Source of the DNA: JAAXHF01 sp963665955
GTDB lineage: Bacteria > Desulfobacterota > Binatia > Bin18
DNA: 64,000 bases
Direction: 5' to 3'
Assembly: GCA_965231765.1 (NCBI GenBank)
Contig: OZ246887.1
Coordinates: 744,001 to 808,000 of the forward strand
Shown here one piece after another: positions 35,358 through 45,072 of the stretch. Numbering within the stretch: the stretch's first letter is position 1; the number at the start of each line of letters is the position of its first letter. Under the pieces are notes generated by a model. It saw only the letters and a list, made by a program, of their open reading frames with translations, was not told the origin of the DNA and did no database searches. A program made the position numbers and the translations under genes.

Positions 35358-36926
35358 TCAGACGCTCAGCTCCACTAAGCGCCGTTTGGTCAAGAAATAA
35401 TCATACACAACCCGAGTGACTACAACAGCGGTAAATAAGGTACTCACAATACCAATACACAGGGTCACGGCAAATCCTCGAATCGGCCCCGAGCCGAACT
35501 GGAAAAGAATCAGACCTGAGAGAAAGGTCGTGATATTTGAGTCAAAGATGGCTGGTCGGGCATGTTCGTAGCCAGATTCAATAGCCGCTCGGGTACTCTT
35601 GCCGAGGCGCAACTCCTCGCGTATGCGTTCATTAATCAACACATTGGCGTCCACGGCCATACCAACGGTCAGAATAATCCCAGCAATACCAGGCAGGGTC
35701 AGCGTGGCTTCAAACATAGCCAGGGCAGCCAGCAAATATAGAATATTAAGGCTCACCGCCACATCAGTCAGGATGCCGGCCAGCTTGTAATACAGCGCCA
35801 TGAAGATGACGACGACAATGCCACCTATGATAAAGGAGCGCACGCCCTGGCGGATCGAGTCACGCCCGAGAGACGGCCCGACAGTGCGTTCCTCCGCAAT
35901 CGTGACTGGTGCCGGCAGCGCCCCAGCCCGCAAGACAATCGCCAAGTCACGGGCTTCTTTAATATCAAAGCTGCCCGTAATAGATGCCCGCCCGCCTCCG
36001 ATCCGTTCACGGATATTAGGCGCAGAGTAGACCGTATTATCGAGAATAATCGCCAAGCGACGACCAACATTGTCTCCTGTGACCTTCTCAAATAAGTCGT
36101 CACCGGTATTGGTCAGTATCAGCTCCACATACGGGCCTTCGATATCCACACTCGGTCTGACCTTAGCATCGGCCACCATTTCCCCAGTCATCAGAGTAGT
36201 TTCTTCCAGCACATATTCGGAACTGATGATCTCACCTGAAATAGGGTCGCGGTCTTGCCCATTCAGTACAATCGTACCCTCGCTGCCTTTTACATCCAGG
36301 GAAACCAGCTTGAATTCCAGTACAGCCGTCTGGCCGATGAGTCGTTTAGCGCGTTCTGTATCTTGAATGCCCGGTAGTTGAACGACGATCTCCTGGTCTC
36401 CTTGGCGTTGAACAATGGGCTCAGACACCCCGAACTGGTCAATCCGATTGCGTAGCGTCTCCAAGGTTTGATCGACGGCGTAGGCGTGCAAACGGCGAAT
36501 CTCATCATCATCAAAGATGAGTGTAATCTCTCCCTCGCCAGCCGCCGGCGCTCCGTCTCGAATCAAAAATGGGAACTGCTCGGACAGCAGGGTTTCGGTT
36601 TTGTCTTTGGCCTCCTGGCCGCTCGTCTTCAAACGCAGGGCATTGTCTTCACGGGAGACGCTCACTCCAGGCAGTTCGCCTGCACGCAACGCTCGGCGTA
36701 GCTCCTCAGCGGTCCGGTCCAGACTATTACTGACCGCAGTATCCAGGTCGATCCCCAGCAGTAAATAGGTGCCACCCCGGAGGTCTAAGCCTAAGCGGAT
36801 TTTATTATCTGGCAGAAACGTATTCCACCACTTGGGTGGCGTTGTCAGTGATGGCAGGAGATACACGACAGACCCAAGCGTCAGGGCCGCGACCAGTGCA
36901 ATCCGATACAGTAGCCCCCTGTCCAT
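35358..36926 (-). CDS. secD: Protein translocase subunit SecD
   Basis: This 522-residue subunit has the N-terminal helix, G-L-D-L-R-G-G-T-Y-L-L, a long periplasmic domain and the C-terminal five helices with A-V-D-A-N-V-L-I-N-E-R-I-R-E-E. ATG 36926 overlaps the yajC stop (TAATG). It forms the export complex with SecF and YajC. Confidence 0.96.
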   Translation of the reverse strand: MDRGLLYRIALVAALTLGSVVYLLPSLTTPPKWWNTFLPDNKIRLGLDLRGGTYLLLGIDLDTAVSNSLDRTAEELRRALRAGELPGVSVSREDNALRLKTSGQEAKDKTETLLSEQFPFLIRDGAPAAGEGEITLIFDDDEIRRLHAYAVDQTLETLRNRIDQFGVSEPIVQRQGDQEIVVQLPGIQDTERAKRLIGQTAVLEFKLVSLDVKGSEGTIVLNGQDRDPISGEIISSEYVLEETTLMTGEMVADAKVRPSVDIEGPYVELILTNTGDDLFEKVTGDNVGRRLAIILDNTVYSAPNIRERIGGGRASITGSFDIKEARDLAIVLRAGALPAPVTIAEERTVGPSLGRDSIRQGVRSFIIGGIVVVIFMALYYKLAGILTDVAVSLNILYLLAALAMFEATLTLPGIAGIILTVGMAVDANVLINERIREELRLGKSTRAAIESGYEHARPAIFDSNITTFLSGLILFQFGSGPIRGFAVTLCIGIVSTLFTAVVVTRVVYDYFLTKRRLVELSV

Positions 36927-37258
36927 TACTTGTCCTTTCCTTCCCGTTTCGACTTCCCGTTGACGACTGTCTCAATCCGTGAGCGATCGAGCCGGACACG
37001 TACGTTGGAGGCAATCTCCAATTTCAGGTCCGTTTCACCGAGTTCTACAACCTTGCCATACAATCCACCAGCAGTCACAACCTCATCATTTCGCTTCAAA
37101 TTATTGAGCAGCTCTTTGTGCATTTTGGCTTTCTGCTGTTGGGGACGAATCAACAGAAAATAAAACACTACAAAGACCAGCAGCAGTGGCAAAAACTGGA
37201 CTAAGGGTCCTGGCCCAGCAGCTCCGGCTCCTCCCTGTGCATAGGCTAAACTTGGCAT
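36926..37258 (-). CDS. yajC: Preprotein translocase subunit YajC
   Basis: A single membrane helix (Q-F-L-P-L-L-L-V-F-V-V-F-Y-F) is followed by L-I-R-P-Q-Q-Q-K and a basic cytosolic tail with V-V-T-A-G-G-L-Y-G-K, the YajC pattern. It is 110 residues and lies between tgt and secD in the conserved queA-tgt-yajC-secDF run. Confidence 0.94.
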   Translation of the reverse strand: MPSLAYAQGGAGAAGPGPLVQFLPLLLVFVVFYFLLIRPQQQKAKMHKELLNNLKRNDEVVTAGGLYGKVVELGETDLKLEIASNVRVRLDRSRIETVVNGKSKREGKDK

Positions 37259-37270
37259 ACTTTTTCCTCT

Positions 37271-38395
37271 TTATTCAGCAGATTGTTGTACAGGTTGTGA
37301 CGGTTCAAGAAAGGGCCGGGCAAAGTCTGCAAACCGACCCGCAGCCAGAGCTTCTCGCATTGTACGCATAAGCGACTGATAAAAATAGAGATTATGGATG
37401 GTATTGAGTCGCGCCGACAAGATCTCACCGGCCACCGCTAAGTGACGCAAATACGCCCGCGAAAAATGCTGGCACGTATAACACTCACACCGCTCTTCAA
37501 CCGGACGCTGGTCTGACGCAAATTCCGCGCGCCGAATATTCAGCTTGCCGCTCCAGGTAAACAGACTCCCATTGCGCGCATTCCGGGTCGGCATAACGCA
37601 ATCAAACATGTCACAGCCCAGCCCAACATACCGGACTAATTGCTCTGGCGTGCCGACTCCCATGATGTAACGCGGACGCGTGGTGGGTAAGAATTGCACG
37701 GTGTGGGCAGCAATTCTTCGCGTCACCGCAGGATCTTCGCCGACACTCAGCCCACCAATCGCATACCCGGGAAAATCCAGCTCAACCAGAGCCCGAGCGC
37801 TCTGCTCGCGTAGCTCGGGGAAAACCCCACCCTGAACAATCGCAAACACAGCTTGATCATCCCGCGTTTTAGCCTCTCGGGCGCGCTGCGCCCAGCGTAT
37901 GGTCAGCGTATTGGCTCGCTCGGCTTCATCGTAACTCACCTGGGCAGGCACACACTCATCCAACACCATAGCAATATCAACTCCCAAACGTTCTTGCGCC
38001 CTGACAACCGATTCTGGGGTCAGCATATGCGAGGAACCATCCAGATGGGAGCGAAACTGGACGCCCTCTTCGCTGATCTTACACAGACTTTTGAGACTAA
38101 AGACTTGGAACCCACCGCTATCGGTCAGGATCGGTCCATCCCATGCCATGAACTGATGCAGCCCACCGGCTTGCTCGATACGCTCGACCCCAGGCCGCAG
38201 ATACAGATGATAGGCATTCGCCAGGATGATTTCTGCGCCTATTTCCCGCAGTTCGCGCGGCGTCATAGCTTTGACCGTTCCCTGGGTCGCAACCGGCATA
38301 AAAGCAGGTGTCTGGACCGGGCCGTGCGCCATCATCATTGAACCCAGCCGCGCCTGGGTCTGAGAATCGGTATGTGTCACACTGAAACGAAACAT
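37271..38395 (-). CDS. tgt: Queuine tRNA-ribosyltransferase Tgt
   Basis: Tgt exchanges guanine-34 for preQ1 in GUN-anticodon tRNAs. Visible landmarks are the nucleophile region T-D-S-G-G-F-Q-V-F-S-L, D-C-V-M-P-T-R-N-A-R-N-G (second Asp), G-G-L-S-V-G-E, and the zinc motif C-E-C-Y-T-C with a following His. At 374 residues it is normal. It lies between queA and yajC; queuosine synthesis genes upstream of preQ1 are not in the window. Confidence 0.96.
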   Translation of the reverse strand: MFRFSVTHTDSQTQARLGSMMMAHGPVQTPAFMPVATQGTVKAMTPRELREIGAEIILANAYHLYLRPGVERIEQAGGLHQFMAWDGPILTDSGGFQVFSLKSLCKISEEGVQFRSHLDGSSHMLTPESVVRAQERLGVDIAMVLDECVPAQVSYDEAERANTLTIRWAQRAREAKTRDDQAVFAIVQGGVFPELREQSARALVELDFPGYAIGGLSVGEDPAVTRRIAAHTVQFLPTTRPRYIMGVGTPEQLVRYVGLGCDMFDCVMPTRNARNGSLFTWSGKLNIRRAEFASDQRPVEERCECYTCQHFSRAYLRHLAVAGEILSARLNTIHNLYFYQSLMRTMREALAAGRFADFARPFLEPSQPVQQSAE

Positions 38396-38514
38396 GAGGC
38401 AGGAATATGACGATATTATTCGGCTCGCCGGGCTGTTGTATGCGTTTTTGGACGAGCGTGCAACTGACCTCGGAGGGACACCCTAGGCGGGCGCCTCTTC
38501 CTTTTCTTCCTGGC

Positions 38515-39564
38515 TTACACAATCAACATCGCGTCCCCATAGCTGTAAAAACGATAGCGCTGCACCACTGCTTCAGCATACGCGTTCAAAATACGCTCTC
38601 TACCGGCAAGCGCAGATACCAGCATCAACAAAGTTGAACGCGGCAGGTGGAAATTGGTGATCAGGCCGTCGATAAGCTGAAAGCGAAACCCAGGATAAAT
38701 GAAGAGCTGCGTGTGCTGCTCGCCAGCCTGCAGCTGACCATCTGGGTGGCAGGCAGACTCTAGCGCCCGGGTTGTGGTGGTCCCGACTGCGACAATTTTG
38801 CGGCCAGCAGATTTCGCCTGATTGATCTGCCAGGCGGCTTCTTGACTGATGAAAAAAGTCTCTTTCTCCATCCGATGAGTTTCGACTTGATTGACCCGCA
38901 CCGGTTGAAAGGTGCCGATGCCCACATGCAAGGTCAGAAACACAGTTTCAATGCCTTGCTGGTGCAAGGTCTGCATCAACGCATTGGTAAAATGTAACCC
39001 TGCGGTTGGGGCGGCAACCGCTCCCGGACTGCGGGCATATACCGTTTGATAACGTTCGCGGTCTTCTTCTCGTCCGCCAGGCTGACGTTTAATGTATGGT
39101 GGCAGCGGCATCTCGCCATACTGCTCAAGCAGTTCACGGAAGTCGCCCTGGGGGAAAAACTCTAGGTTGCCGCGTCCGGCTTCGGGCTTGGTCTGCCATA
39201 CAGCCTGGAGTTCAGCAGAAAATTCGATTCGGGCTCCAGCTTGGACATGTTGCCCGCCTTTACACAACACTTCCCATACTTCTGCTTTGCCGGGCTCACG
39301 GCGGACAAGCAGCACTTCGATCTTTCCCCCAGTCTCTTTGTGGCCCTGCAAGCGGGCTGGCACCACCCGGGTGTCGTTCAAGACCAGAAGGCTCTGAGGT
39401 GGCAGGAGAGAAGGCAGGTCAGCAAAACGATGATGGGAGAATTGGTGGGCCTGTTGCTGGGCGTGGCGATCAATCAAGAGCAGACGCGCACTGGTCCGCT
39501 CCTGGGCGGGCGCCTGGGCAATCAACTCAGGCGGAAGTTCGTAATCAAAATCGGACAGCGGCAT
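38515..39564 (-). CDS. queA: S-adenosylmethionine:tRNA ribosyltransferase-isomerase QueA
   Basis: QueA transfers the ribosyl part of SAM to preQ1-tRNA to make epoxyqueuosine. The family motifs F-D-Y-E-L-P-P-E-L-I-A-Q, L-V-L-N-D-T-R-V-V-P-A-R, P-T-A-G-L-H-F-T and N-F-H-L-P-R-S-T-L-L-M-L are all present. The length, 349, is standard. The gap to tgt is 119 bp. Confidence 0.96.
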   Translation of the reverse strand: MPLSDFDYELPPELIAQAPAQERTSARLLLIDRHAQQQAHQFSHHRFADLPSLLPPQSLLVLNDTRVVPARLQGHKETGGKIEVLLVRREPGKAEVWEVLCKGGQHVQAGARIEFSAELQAVWQTKPEAGRGNLEFFPQGDFRELLEQYGEMPLPPYIKRQPGGREEDRERYQTVYARSPGAVAAPTAGLHFTNALMQTLHQQGIETVFLTLHVGIGTFQPVRVNQVETHRMEKETFFISQEAAWQINQAKSAGRKIVAVGTTTTRALESACHPDGQLQAGEQHTQLFIYPGFRFQLIDGLITNFHLPRSTLLMLVSALAGRERILNAYAEAVVQRYRFYSYGDAMLIV

Positions 39565-39738
39565 GCGACAGTCGTTCGTCTCCTCAGAATGCTTCGGGCA
39601 GACGTATCACCCAAAGCAGAAGACTGTCTAGCGCGGGCTCTCGATAGAGGCAGTCTTCCAAATTCCATGAGAGCCCGGTCCAAGGAACGGTCTCAAAGGA
39701 ATGTGAAGAGATGTTATCTGATGTCATCTGGGCAGAGC

Positions 39739-40503
39739 TTAGGTCTCAGATTGCTCTCCACCGATCAAAAACGGCTTCAACAGATCGATTGGAATCGGAA
39801 ACACAGTCGTCGAGTTATTCTCTGTTGCGATTTCAGACAGAGTTTGCAGATAGCGTAGCTGTAGGGCGAATGGATGTTGTTCAATAATAGCAGAGGCATC
39901 CGCCAGCCGTTGAGCTGCTTGAAATTCGCCTTCAGCATTAATGACTTTCGCCCGGCGCTCCCGCTCCGCTTCGGCTTGCTTGGCCAGCGCACGCTGCATC
40001 TCTTGGGGCAAGTCGATGTGTTTGACCTCCACCAATGACACCTTGATACCCCACGGGTCGGTTTGGGTATCTACGATTTCCTGTAGATCTGTATTGATCT
40101 TATCCCGTTCTGATAACAGATCATCTAACTCAGCTTGACCACACACGCTCCGGAGTGTGGTTTGGGCTAACTGCGAGGTCGCAAACAGATAATTCTCAAT
40201 TTCCACCAGGGCTTTACTCGGGTCGAGGACCCGGAAATAGAGCACCGCATTAACTTTGACAGAAACATTATCACGCGTAATGACATCTTGGGACGGGACA
40301 TCAAGGGTCAGCGTTCGCATGTCAATCCGCTGCATTGTCTCAATAAGAGGAATGACAATAACGATTCCCGGCCCTCGGTGAGGCATGAGGCGTCCGAGAC
40401 GAAAAATGACGGCACGTTCATATTCACGTAGGATCTTCACGGCAGAGAACAGGAACATCACAACCAAGACCACGACTATTCCAGCAGGACCTAAGCCAAA
40501 CAT
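39739..40503 (-). CDS. SPFH-domain slipin (stomatin-like)
   Basis: This has one N-terminal membrane helix and an SPFH/band-7 domain: R-E-Y-E-R-A-V-I-F-R-L-G-R, G-P-G-I-V-I-V-I-P, D-V-P-S-Q-D-V-I-T-R-D-N-V, and an A-E-R-E-R-R-A-K-V-I-N-A-E-G-E tail. It is 254 residues. The upstream NfeD-type gene is 48 bp away on the same strand, the widely conserved slipin/NfeD pair. Such pairs are membrane-raft scaffolds or quality-control proteases. Confidence 0.93.
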   Translation of the reverse strand: MFGLGPAGIVVVLVVMFLFSAVKILREYERAVIFRLGRLMPHRGPGIVIVIPLIETMQRIDMRTLTLDVPSQDVITRDNVSVKVNAVLYFRVLDPSKALVEIENYLFATSQLAQTTLRSVCGQAELDDLLSERDKINTDLQEIVDTQTDPWGIKVSLVEVKHIDLPQEMQRALAKQAEAERERRAKVINAEGEFQAAQRLADASAIIEQHPFALQLRYLQTLSEIATENNSTTVFPIPIDLLKPFLIGGEQSET

Positions 40504-40551
40504 ATACAGCCCTCCATTCCGGCAATGATAACCGATAACTGCGCGCCGCCC

Positions 40552-41919
40552 TTACCAGCTGGCTCTGTGCACCTTTAGCACCATATGGTTGATCTCAACA
40601 ACACGCACCGGTTGGCCAGCTTCAATCTCTTCCTCTTCAGTCTCTGCATTCCAATACTCACCGTGCAGCCAAACCTTACCACGCGGAGCCAGCCGCACCC
40701 GCACTTCCCCAACTTCCCCAATCAGCCCCTCCTTTCCTGTGACAGCACGCAGCCGGTAGGCTTTCATCGACAGCGTGCCAACAATAAATATAAATAGACC
40801 AGCGCAAAGCGCTACAGTGAAAATAATGCCTCGGTCTATGGCAAATTCTGCATCAGACGAATCAAACAGAAACAGCGAGCCCATGACAAAGGCCACAATA
40901 CCACTGACCCCCAAGATCCCAAAACTGGGCACAAACAATTCTGTCACCAGCAACGCTATCCCAAGCAGGATAAGCAGCAGGCCAGTATAGTTAATCGGCA
41001 AGACCTGGAAAGCGGTCAGCGCCATGAGTAAACAGATCGCGCCGGTCAGACCCGGAAACAACAGGCCGGGGTTCGCGAATTCCATGTACAAGCCTAAGAT
41101 TCCGGCCATCATCAAGAGGTAGGCAACTTGCGGATGGGCTAAAACATTCAGGACCTTGTGCTTGAGACGCATTTCTTGGGTGACGACCCGAAACAATCCC
41201 CCTGCCCCCTGCGCTGCGGCAAAGCCAAGTTTTTGCTTTGCGTTGCCGACCTCAACTGTCCGATCTGTGACTTGACGCAATAAATCCTGAACATCAGCAG
41301 CAACCAGATCAATCACCTTTTTTTCAAGTGCCTCAGTCTCAGTAATGACGACGCTTTCTCGGACTGCTTTTTCGGCCCACTCAACATTCCGCCCCCGGCG
41401 CTGGGCAATTGATTCGCTGAAAGAGGCGGTAAAATTCTCGACCTTCTCCCGCATATCGCCTTCAATGTTCTGCCCGCCCCCAGCCACCGGATGCGCCGCT
41501 CCAATCGTAGTTCCCGGTGCCATGGCAGCAATCGCTCCAGCCATAGTAATAAACACACCGGCGGAGATTGCCCCAGATCCACCCGGAGCGACATACACTA
41601 TCACCGGCAACGGAGCGTCCAGCAGGTCTTTGACAATCGTCTTGGTCGAGGTAAGCAGGCCACCTGGGGTGTCGAACTGAATAATCAACGCTAAGGCGCC
41701 ATCTTTGAACGCTTGATCGATACTTTCCCGAATAAAATCAGCGACAGCTGGATTAATCGTGGCATCAACGACGATGAGATTAATATGCGCGCTGCCAATC
41801 GGTGCTAACGATACTGGAGTGTCTTGCGCATCCGCACTATCGCCCTGGCCCAACCGCAGGACGAACAAGCAGGTCAAGCAGATTAAGGCAGAGAGGTAGA
41901 CAATATGTCGTGTATGCAC
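40552..41919 (-). CDS. NfeD1b-type membrane serine protease (ClpP-class plus NfeD domain)
   Basis: The 455-residue protein has a signal/anchor, a ClpP-class protease domain (F-D-T-P-G-G-L-L, S-G-A-I-S-A-G with the nucleophile Ser, I-G-A-A-H-P-V), then four helices and a C-terminal OB-like NfeD domain. Family knowledge places it with the slipin that follows, which it can cleave. It starts at GTG 41919, 3 bp after the glycosylase gene's stop. Confidence 0.93.
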   Translation of the reverse strand: MHTRHIVYLSALICLTCLFVLRLGQGDSADAQDTPVSLAPIGSAHINLIVVDATINPAVADFIRESIDQAFKDGALALIIQFDTPGGLLTSTKTIVKDLLDAPLPVIVYVAPGGSGAISAGVFITMAGAIAAMAPGTTIGAAHPVAGGGQNIEGDMREKVENFTASFSESIAQRRGRNVEWAEKAVRESVVITETEALEKKVIDLVAADVQDLLRQVTDRTVEVGNAKQKLGFAAAQGAGGLFRVVTQEMRLKHKVLNVLAHPQVAYLLMMAGILGLYMEFANPGLLFPGLTGAICLLMALTAFQVLPINYTGLLLILLGIALLVTELFVPSFGILGVSGIVAFVMGSLFLFDSSDAEFAIDRGIIFTVALCAGLFIFIVGTLSMKAYRLRAVTGKEGLIGEVGEVRVRLAPRGKVWLHGEYWNAETEEEEIEAGQPVRVVEINHMVLKVHRASW

Positions 41920-41922
41920 GGC

Positions 41923-42741
41923 TTACAGTTTCCCCATCTCTCTCAGCACGGCTTTAATGTCTTCCCATACCAGGCGTTTATCCTTCGGATTACGCAGCAA
42001 ATAAGCTGGATGTAGCGTGGGCATGAGTTGTATGCCCCGATAAGTGTGCCACACTCCACGCAGTCGGGAAATCGGGGTTTTTGTTTTTAACAGCGTCTGG
42101 CTCGCAAAAGCCCCCAGAGCAACAATAATGCGGGGCTGGATCAGTTCTAGCTGCCTGCGTAAAAACGGCTCACAGGCAGCGATTTCTTCCGGCTCAGGAT
42201 TACGATTTTGAGGCGGTCTGCACTTGACAACATTCGCAATATAGACCTCTTCACGCCGCATTTTCATGCCTTTGGTAATGATTTCGGTCAGTAGCTGTCC
42301 CGCCCGGCCAACAAAAGGTTCGCCTTTGATATCCTCATCATGCCCAGGGCCTTCACCCACAAAGACCAGTTCCGCGTGTGGGTCGCCGACACCAAACACA
42401 ATCTGGGTTCTTTTCTCGCATAAAGTGCACCGCCGGCAGTCCCCAATTTCTGCCCGGAGTGCATCTAAAGTCTGTACCACCTGCAAAGCGGGTTGTTCCA
42501 AGCGAGGTTGTTTATGGACTGGAACGGCTTGGACAAACGATTCCAGAGAAGACTCGGGAGAAGGCTGTACAGAAGCCCCTGATTGATTCGAGCGATCAGA
42601 CGACATCTGCGACTGCCCTCCCATGTCAGCATATGCCGTGCATGGCAATCCAACCACACCCGCCTCTTTCAAGGATTCGACGTAGAACCGTAACGCGTGT
42701 GTGATGTGGCGGACCTGAGCGTATGGGGAGTCGGATTCCAT
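41923..42741 (-). CDS. Type-4 uracil-DNA glycosylase
   Basis: This enzyme removes uracil from DNA. It has the iron-sulphur cysteines (C-R-R-C-T-L-C near residue 107, N-V-V-K-C-R-P, and A-A-C-E-P-F), G-E-G-P-G-H-D-E-D, and the C-terminal H-P-A-Y-L-L-R-N motif. The catalytic core takes up the second half, preceded by about 90 residues of low-complexity linker. No ribosome site supports one start; a longer frame reaches TTG 42768 and I take ATG 42741, with the true start uncertain. Confidence 0.9.
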   Translation of the reverse strand: MESDSPYAQVRHITHALRFYVESLKEAGVVGLPCTAYADMGGQSQMSSDRSNQSGASVQPSPESSLESFVQAVPVHKQPRLEQPALQVVQTLDALRAEIGDCRRCTLCEKRTQIVFGVGDPHAELVFVGEGPGHDEDIKGEPFVGRAGQLLTEIITKGMKMRREEVYIANVVKCRPPQNRNPEPEEIAACEPFLRRQLELIQPRIIVALGAFASQTLLKTKTPISRLRGVWHTYRGIQLMPTLHPAYLLRNPKDKRLVWEDIKAVLREMGKL

Positions 42742-42786
42742 GCCAATCAATACGTAAGAATGGCTCAAGAGTAATGCAAAAGAGTC

Positions 42787-43794
42787 CTACGCTGTCCGGT
42801 CAATCAGCTGGCAGATGAAACATCGCAGACTGTCAACATAGAGAGAGGGGCGCAGATCGGAGACCGAGGCAAGCGCCTGCTGAGCATACGAACGAGCCTG
42901 CTGTTTGACTTCCATCAGCACCCCAGACAAACGCACCTGTTCAAGCGCAGCAGCAATGTCCTGCGTGCTGGCCTGCGGATCCTGAAAGACCTGTTTCACT
43001 TCAGCATTCAATCCAATGGCGAGGACGAGCGGCAAAGACGGGTTGCCCTCTTTGAGGTCAATTCCAATCGGCTTGCCAGTCAAGTTGCCGTCGCCTTCAA
43101 TATCGAGCAGGTCGTCTACGATCTGAAACGCCATCCCCACACAGAAACCACACACCGCCAGGCTATCGACAATCTCTGGAGAAGCACGCGCAAAAAAAGC
43201 ACCTAAGCGGGCACCTTGTGAAAAAAGCGAGGCTGTTTTACGCGAAATAATTTCAAGATAGTCCTCAGCTGTCACCGCAGGGTTGCGTCGGAAGCGGCCC
43301 TGCATGACTTCCCCTTCGGTCAGGCTGATGCAGGCGTCGGTCGCCCACGAAATTACTTGCTCCTCAAAACGTCCACACAAGGCAAAAGCACGCCCAAACA
43401 GAAAATCGCCCGCGACCAAGGTATCAGCCAAGCCAAACCGCTCAAGTGAAGAACTCTTCCCCCGGCGTGTGCCTCCGCCGTCAATGATGTCATCGTGGAG
43501 CAGCGAGGCTGAATGAATCAGTTCCAGGGCGGTCGCAATATCGATGATATCGTGTGGGTTCTGTCCCCCGCAGGCTCGAAAAACGAGCAGTGCCACGCCT
43601 GGACGGGCTCGCTTACCTCCAGCGTCGATCAAGTAATGCCCAATCTCAGTCAGCAGCGGTTCCCGCGAGCCCAGGAGTTGGGTCAGGCGTTGTTCGACTT
43701 GGGCTAATTCTTCCGCAACAAGAACATGGGGAGCGAGTTGGGGGTCGAATTCAAAGTCTGGAGAGGGTATTTTCAAAGGCACAGAATTACTCAA
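42787..43794 (-). CDS. Long-chain polyprenyl diphosphate synthase
   Basis: This trans-prenyltransferase makes the side chain of quinones. Features: G-K-R-A-R-P, the first Asp-rich motif L-L-H-D-D-I-I-D, the helix K-T-A-S-L-F, and the second motif F-Q-I-V-D-D-L-L-D. I take TTG 43794 as the start because AGGAGC lies nine bases before it; the longer frame to 43866 adds unlikely hydrophobic residues. The size, 335, suits octaprenyl or heptaprenyl synthases. Confidence 0.88.
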   Translation of the reverse strand: MSNSVPLKIPSPDFEFDPQLAPHVLVAEELAQVEQRLTQLLGSREPLLTEIGHYLIDAGGKRARPGVALLVFRACGGQNPHDIIDIATALELIHSASLLHDDIIDGGGTRRGKSSSLERFGLADTLVAGDFLFGRAFALCGRFEEQVISWATDACISLTEGEVMQGRFRRNPAVTAEDYLEIISRKTASLFSQGARLGAFFARASPEIVDSLAVCGFCVGMAFQIVDDLLDIEGDGNLTGKPIGIDLKEGNPSLPLVLAIGLNAEVKQVFQDPQASTQDIAAALEQVRLSGVLMEVKQQARSYAQQALASVSDLRPSLYVDSLRCFICQLIDRTA

Positions 43795-44058
43795 AAAGGC
43801 AACGCTCCTGAAGAAAAAAACTCCGCAGCTTGGTCCCCATAATGCCAAAGGGGGGGAAAAGGTCAAGGAGAGCTAGAAAACAGTCGCTGTGGCCCGATAT
43901 TCAGACCGCATGCGAGTTGTATCCTTGTGTAACCTGGATCTGACCTTGGATCCGATCTTTACTTGGTTTTCTGCCTATGCTTAGCTTTGTTATGATTTCG
44001 CAAAAAAGAAAAAAGATGGGAACAGACTTAATAACGTCCGCAACATCCGACTGAGGGT

Positions 44059-45033
44059 ATGCACTCTTCCCCTTCTCCCTACTATCCTTGGGCGGCACTC
44101 GGCATTGTCCTGTACCTCATGTGTGCAGTGAGTCTGAGTATACGCAGTTTTTCTCGCCGAGTGAGTCTTCTGAACCTGCCCCCACAAACACGACGAGAGT
44201 TCATTGGCGACTGGATGCGGGCAACTCTGGCCGCGTTTGAACCAACCTTAGAGCGTCTGCATATCACGCCACTGTCCCTCACCTTCGCACAGTTAGGATT
44301 CAGCTGGGTGGCCGGACTTGCGTACGCGCTGGGGGGAGTTTTTCTGGGCGGGTGTTTTGTTTTGGGCTGCGGCATCCTTGACCTGCTTGATGGAGGTCTT
44401 GCCAGACGAGCACAACAAGCCTCCCGGCGCGGAGCGTTTCTGGATTCTGTCATTGATCGCTATGCCGAGTTTTTCACTTTCCTCGGGCTGGGCGTTTTTT
44501 TCGCTCACTCGTGGCTGGTGTGGGTCATTGTGTTTGGACTTTTTGGTTCGCTGATGGTCAGTTACACCCGCGCTCGGGCAGAGGGGCTAGGCACTGAGTG
44601 TCGTGGGGGTCTCATGCAACGCGGTGAGCGCTATACGCTGCTCAGCCTGGCCTCATGGCTCAGCGTGGCAGCCAACCACCTCTCGTGTTCCTCTTCGCAT
44701 TTTGTGTTGATCGCTGGGCTCATTTTCATGGCTGTGTCGACGAATATGACGGCCCTCTCTCGGGTGCGTACGGTTGCAGCAGCATTGAAAGACGAACTGG
44801 AGAGGAAGCCTGCGATGCAAACAGTCCAGCCACAGGTTCCAGGCCAGCTGCCTGGTCAGGCCAAGCGTTTATTCGGGAGCCTGGTGCTCACTCTCGGGGC
44901 AGGAACCATCCTGGATACCTCTTACCAGTCGGCTGGAATCAGTGTAATGCTGGCCGGGGCTCTCCTCGTCGGACAGGGCTGGATGAATCATTGGCAGTCA
45001 CAAAAAAGTGGCCCAATAGACTCAAGCATCTGA
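44059..45033 (+). CDS. CDP-alcohol phosphatidyltransferase family protein
   Basis: The catalytic motif D-x2-D-G-x2-A-R-x8-G-x3-D-x3-D is complete (DLLDGGLARRA then GAFLDSVIDR) near residues 111-135. Around it lie six or more hydrophobic helices in 324 residues. Enzymes of this family join CDP-diacylglycerol or another CDP-alcohol to an alcohol acceptor; the exact acceptor (inositol phosphate, glycerol phosphate, other) cannot be told. The C-terminal 60 residues form two further helices. It lies 39 bp upstream of coaBC. Confidence 0.88.
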   Translation: MHSSPSPYYPWAALGIVLYLMCAVSLSIRSFSRRVSLLNLPPQTRREFIGDWMRATLAAFEPTLERLHITPLSLTFAQLGFSWVAGLAYALGGVFLGGCFVLGCGILDLLDGGLARRAQQASRRGAFLDSVIDRYAEFFTFLGLGVFFAHSWLVWVIVFGLFGSLMVSYTRARAEGLGTECRGGLMQRGERYTLLSLASWLSVAANHLSCSSSHFVLIAGLIFMAVSTNMTALSRVRTVAAALKDELERKPAMQTVQPQVPGQLPGQAKRLFGSLVLTLGAGTILDTSYQSAGISVMLAGALLVGQGWMNHWQSQKSGPIDSSI

Positions 45034-45072
45034 TGAGATGCTAGTTCAGGATAAGCGAAAGGGCTGTTCGTC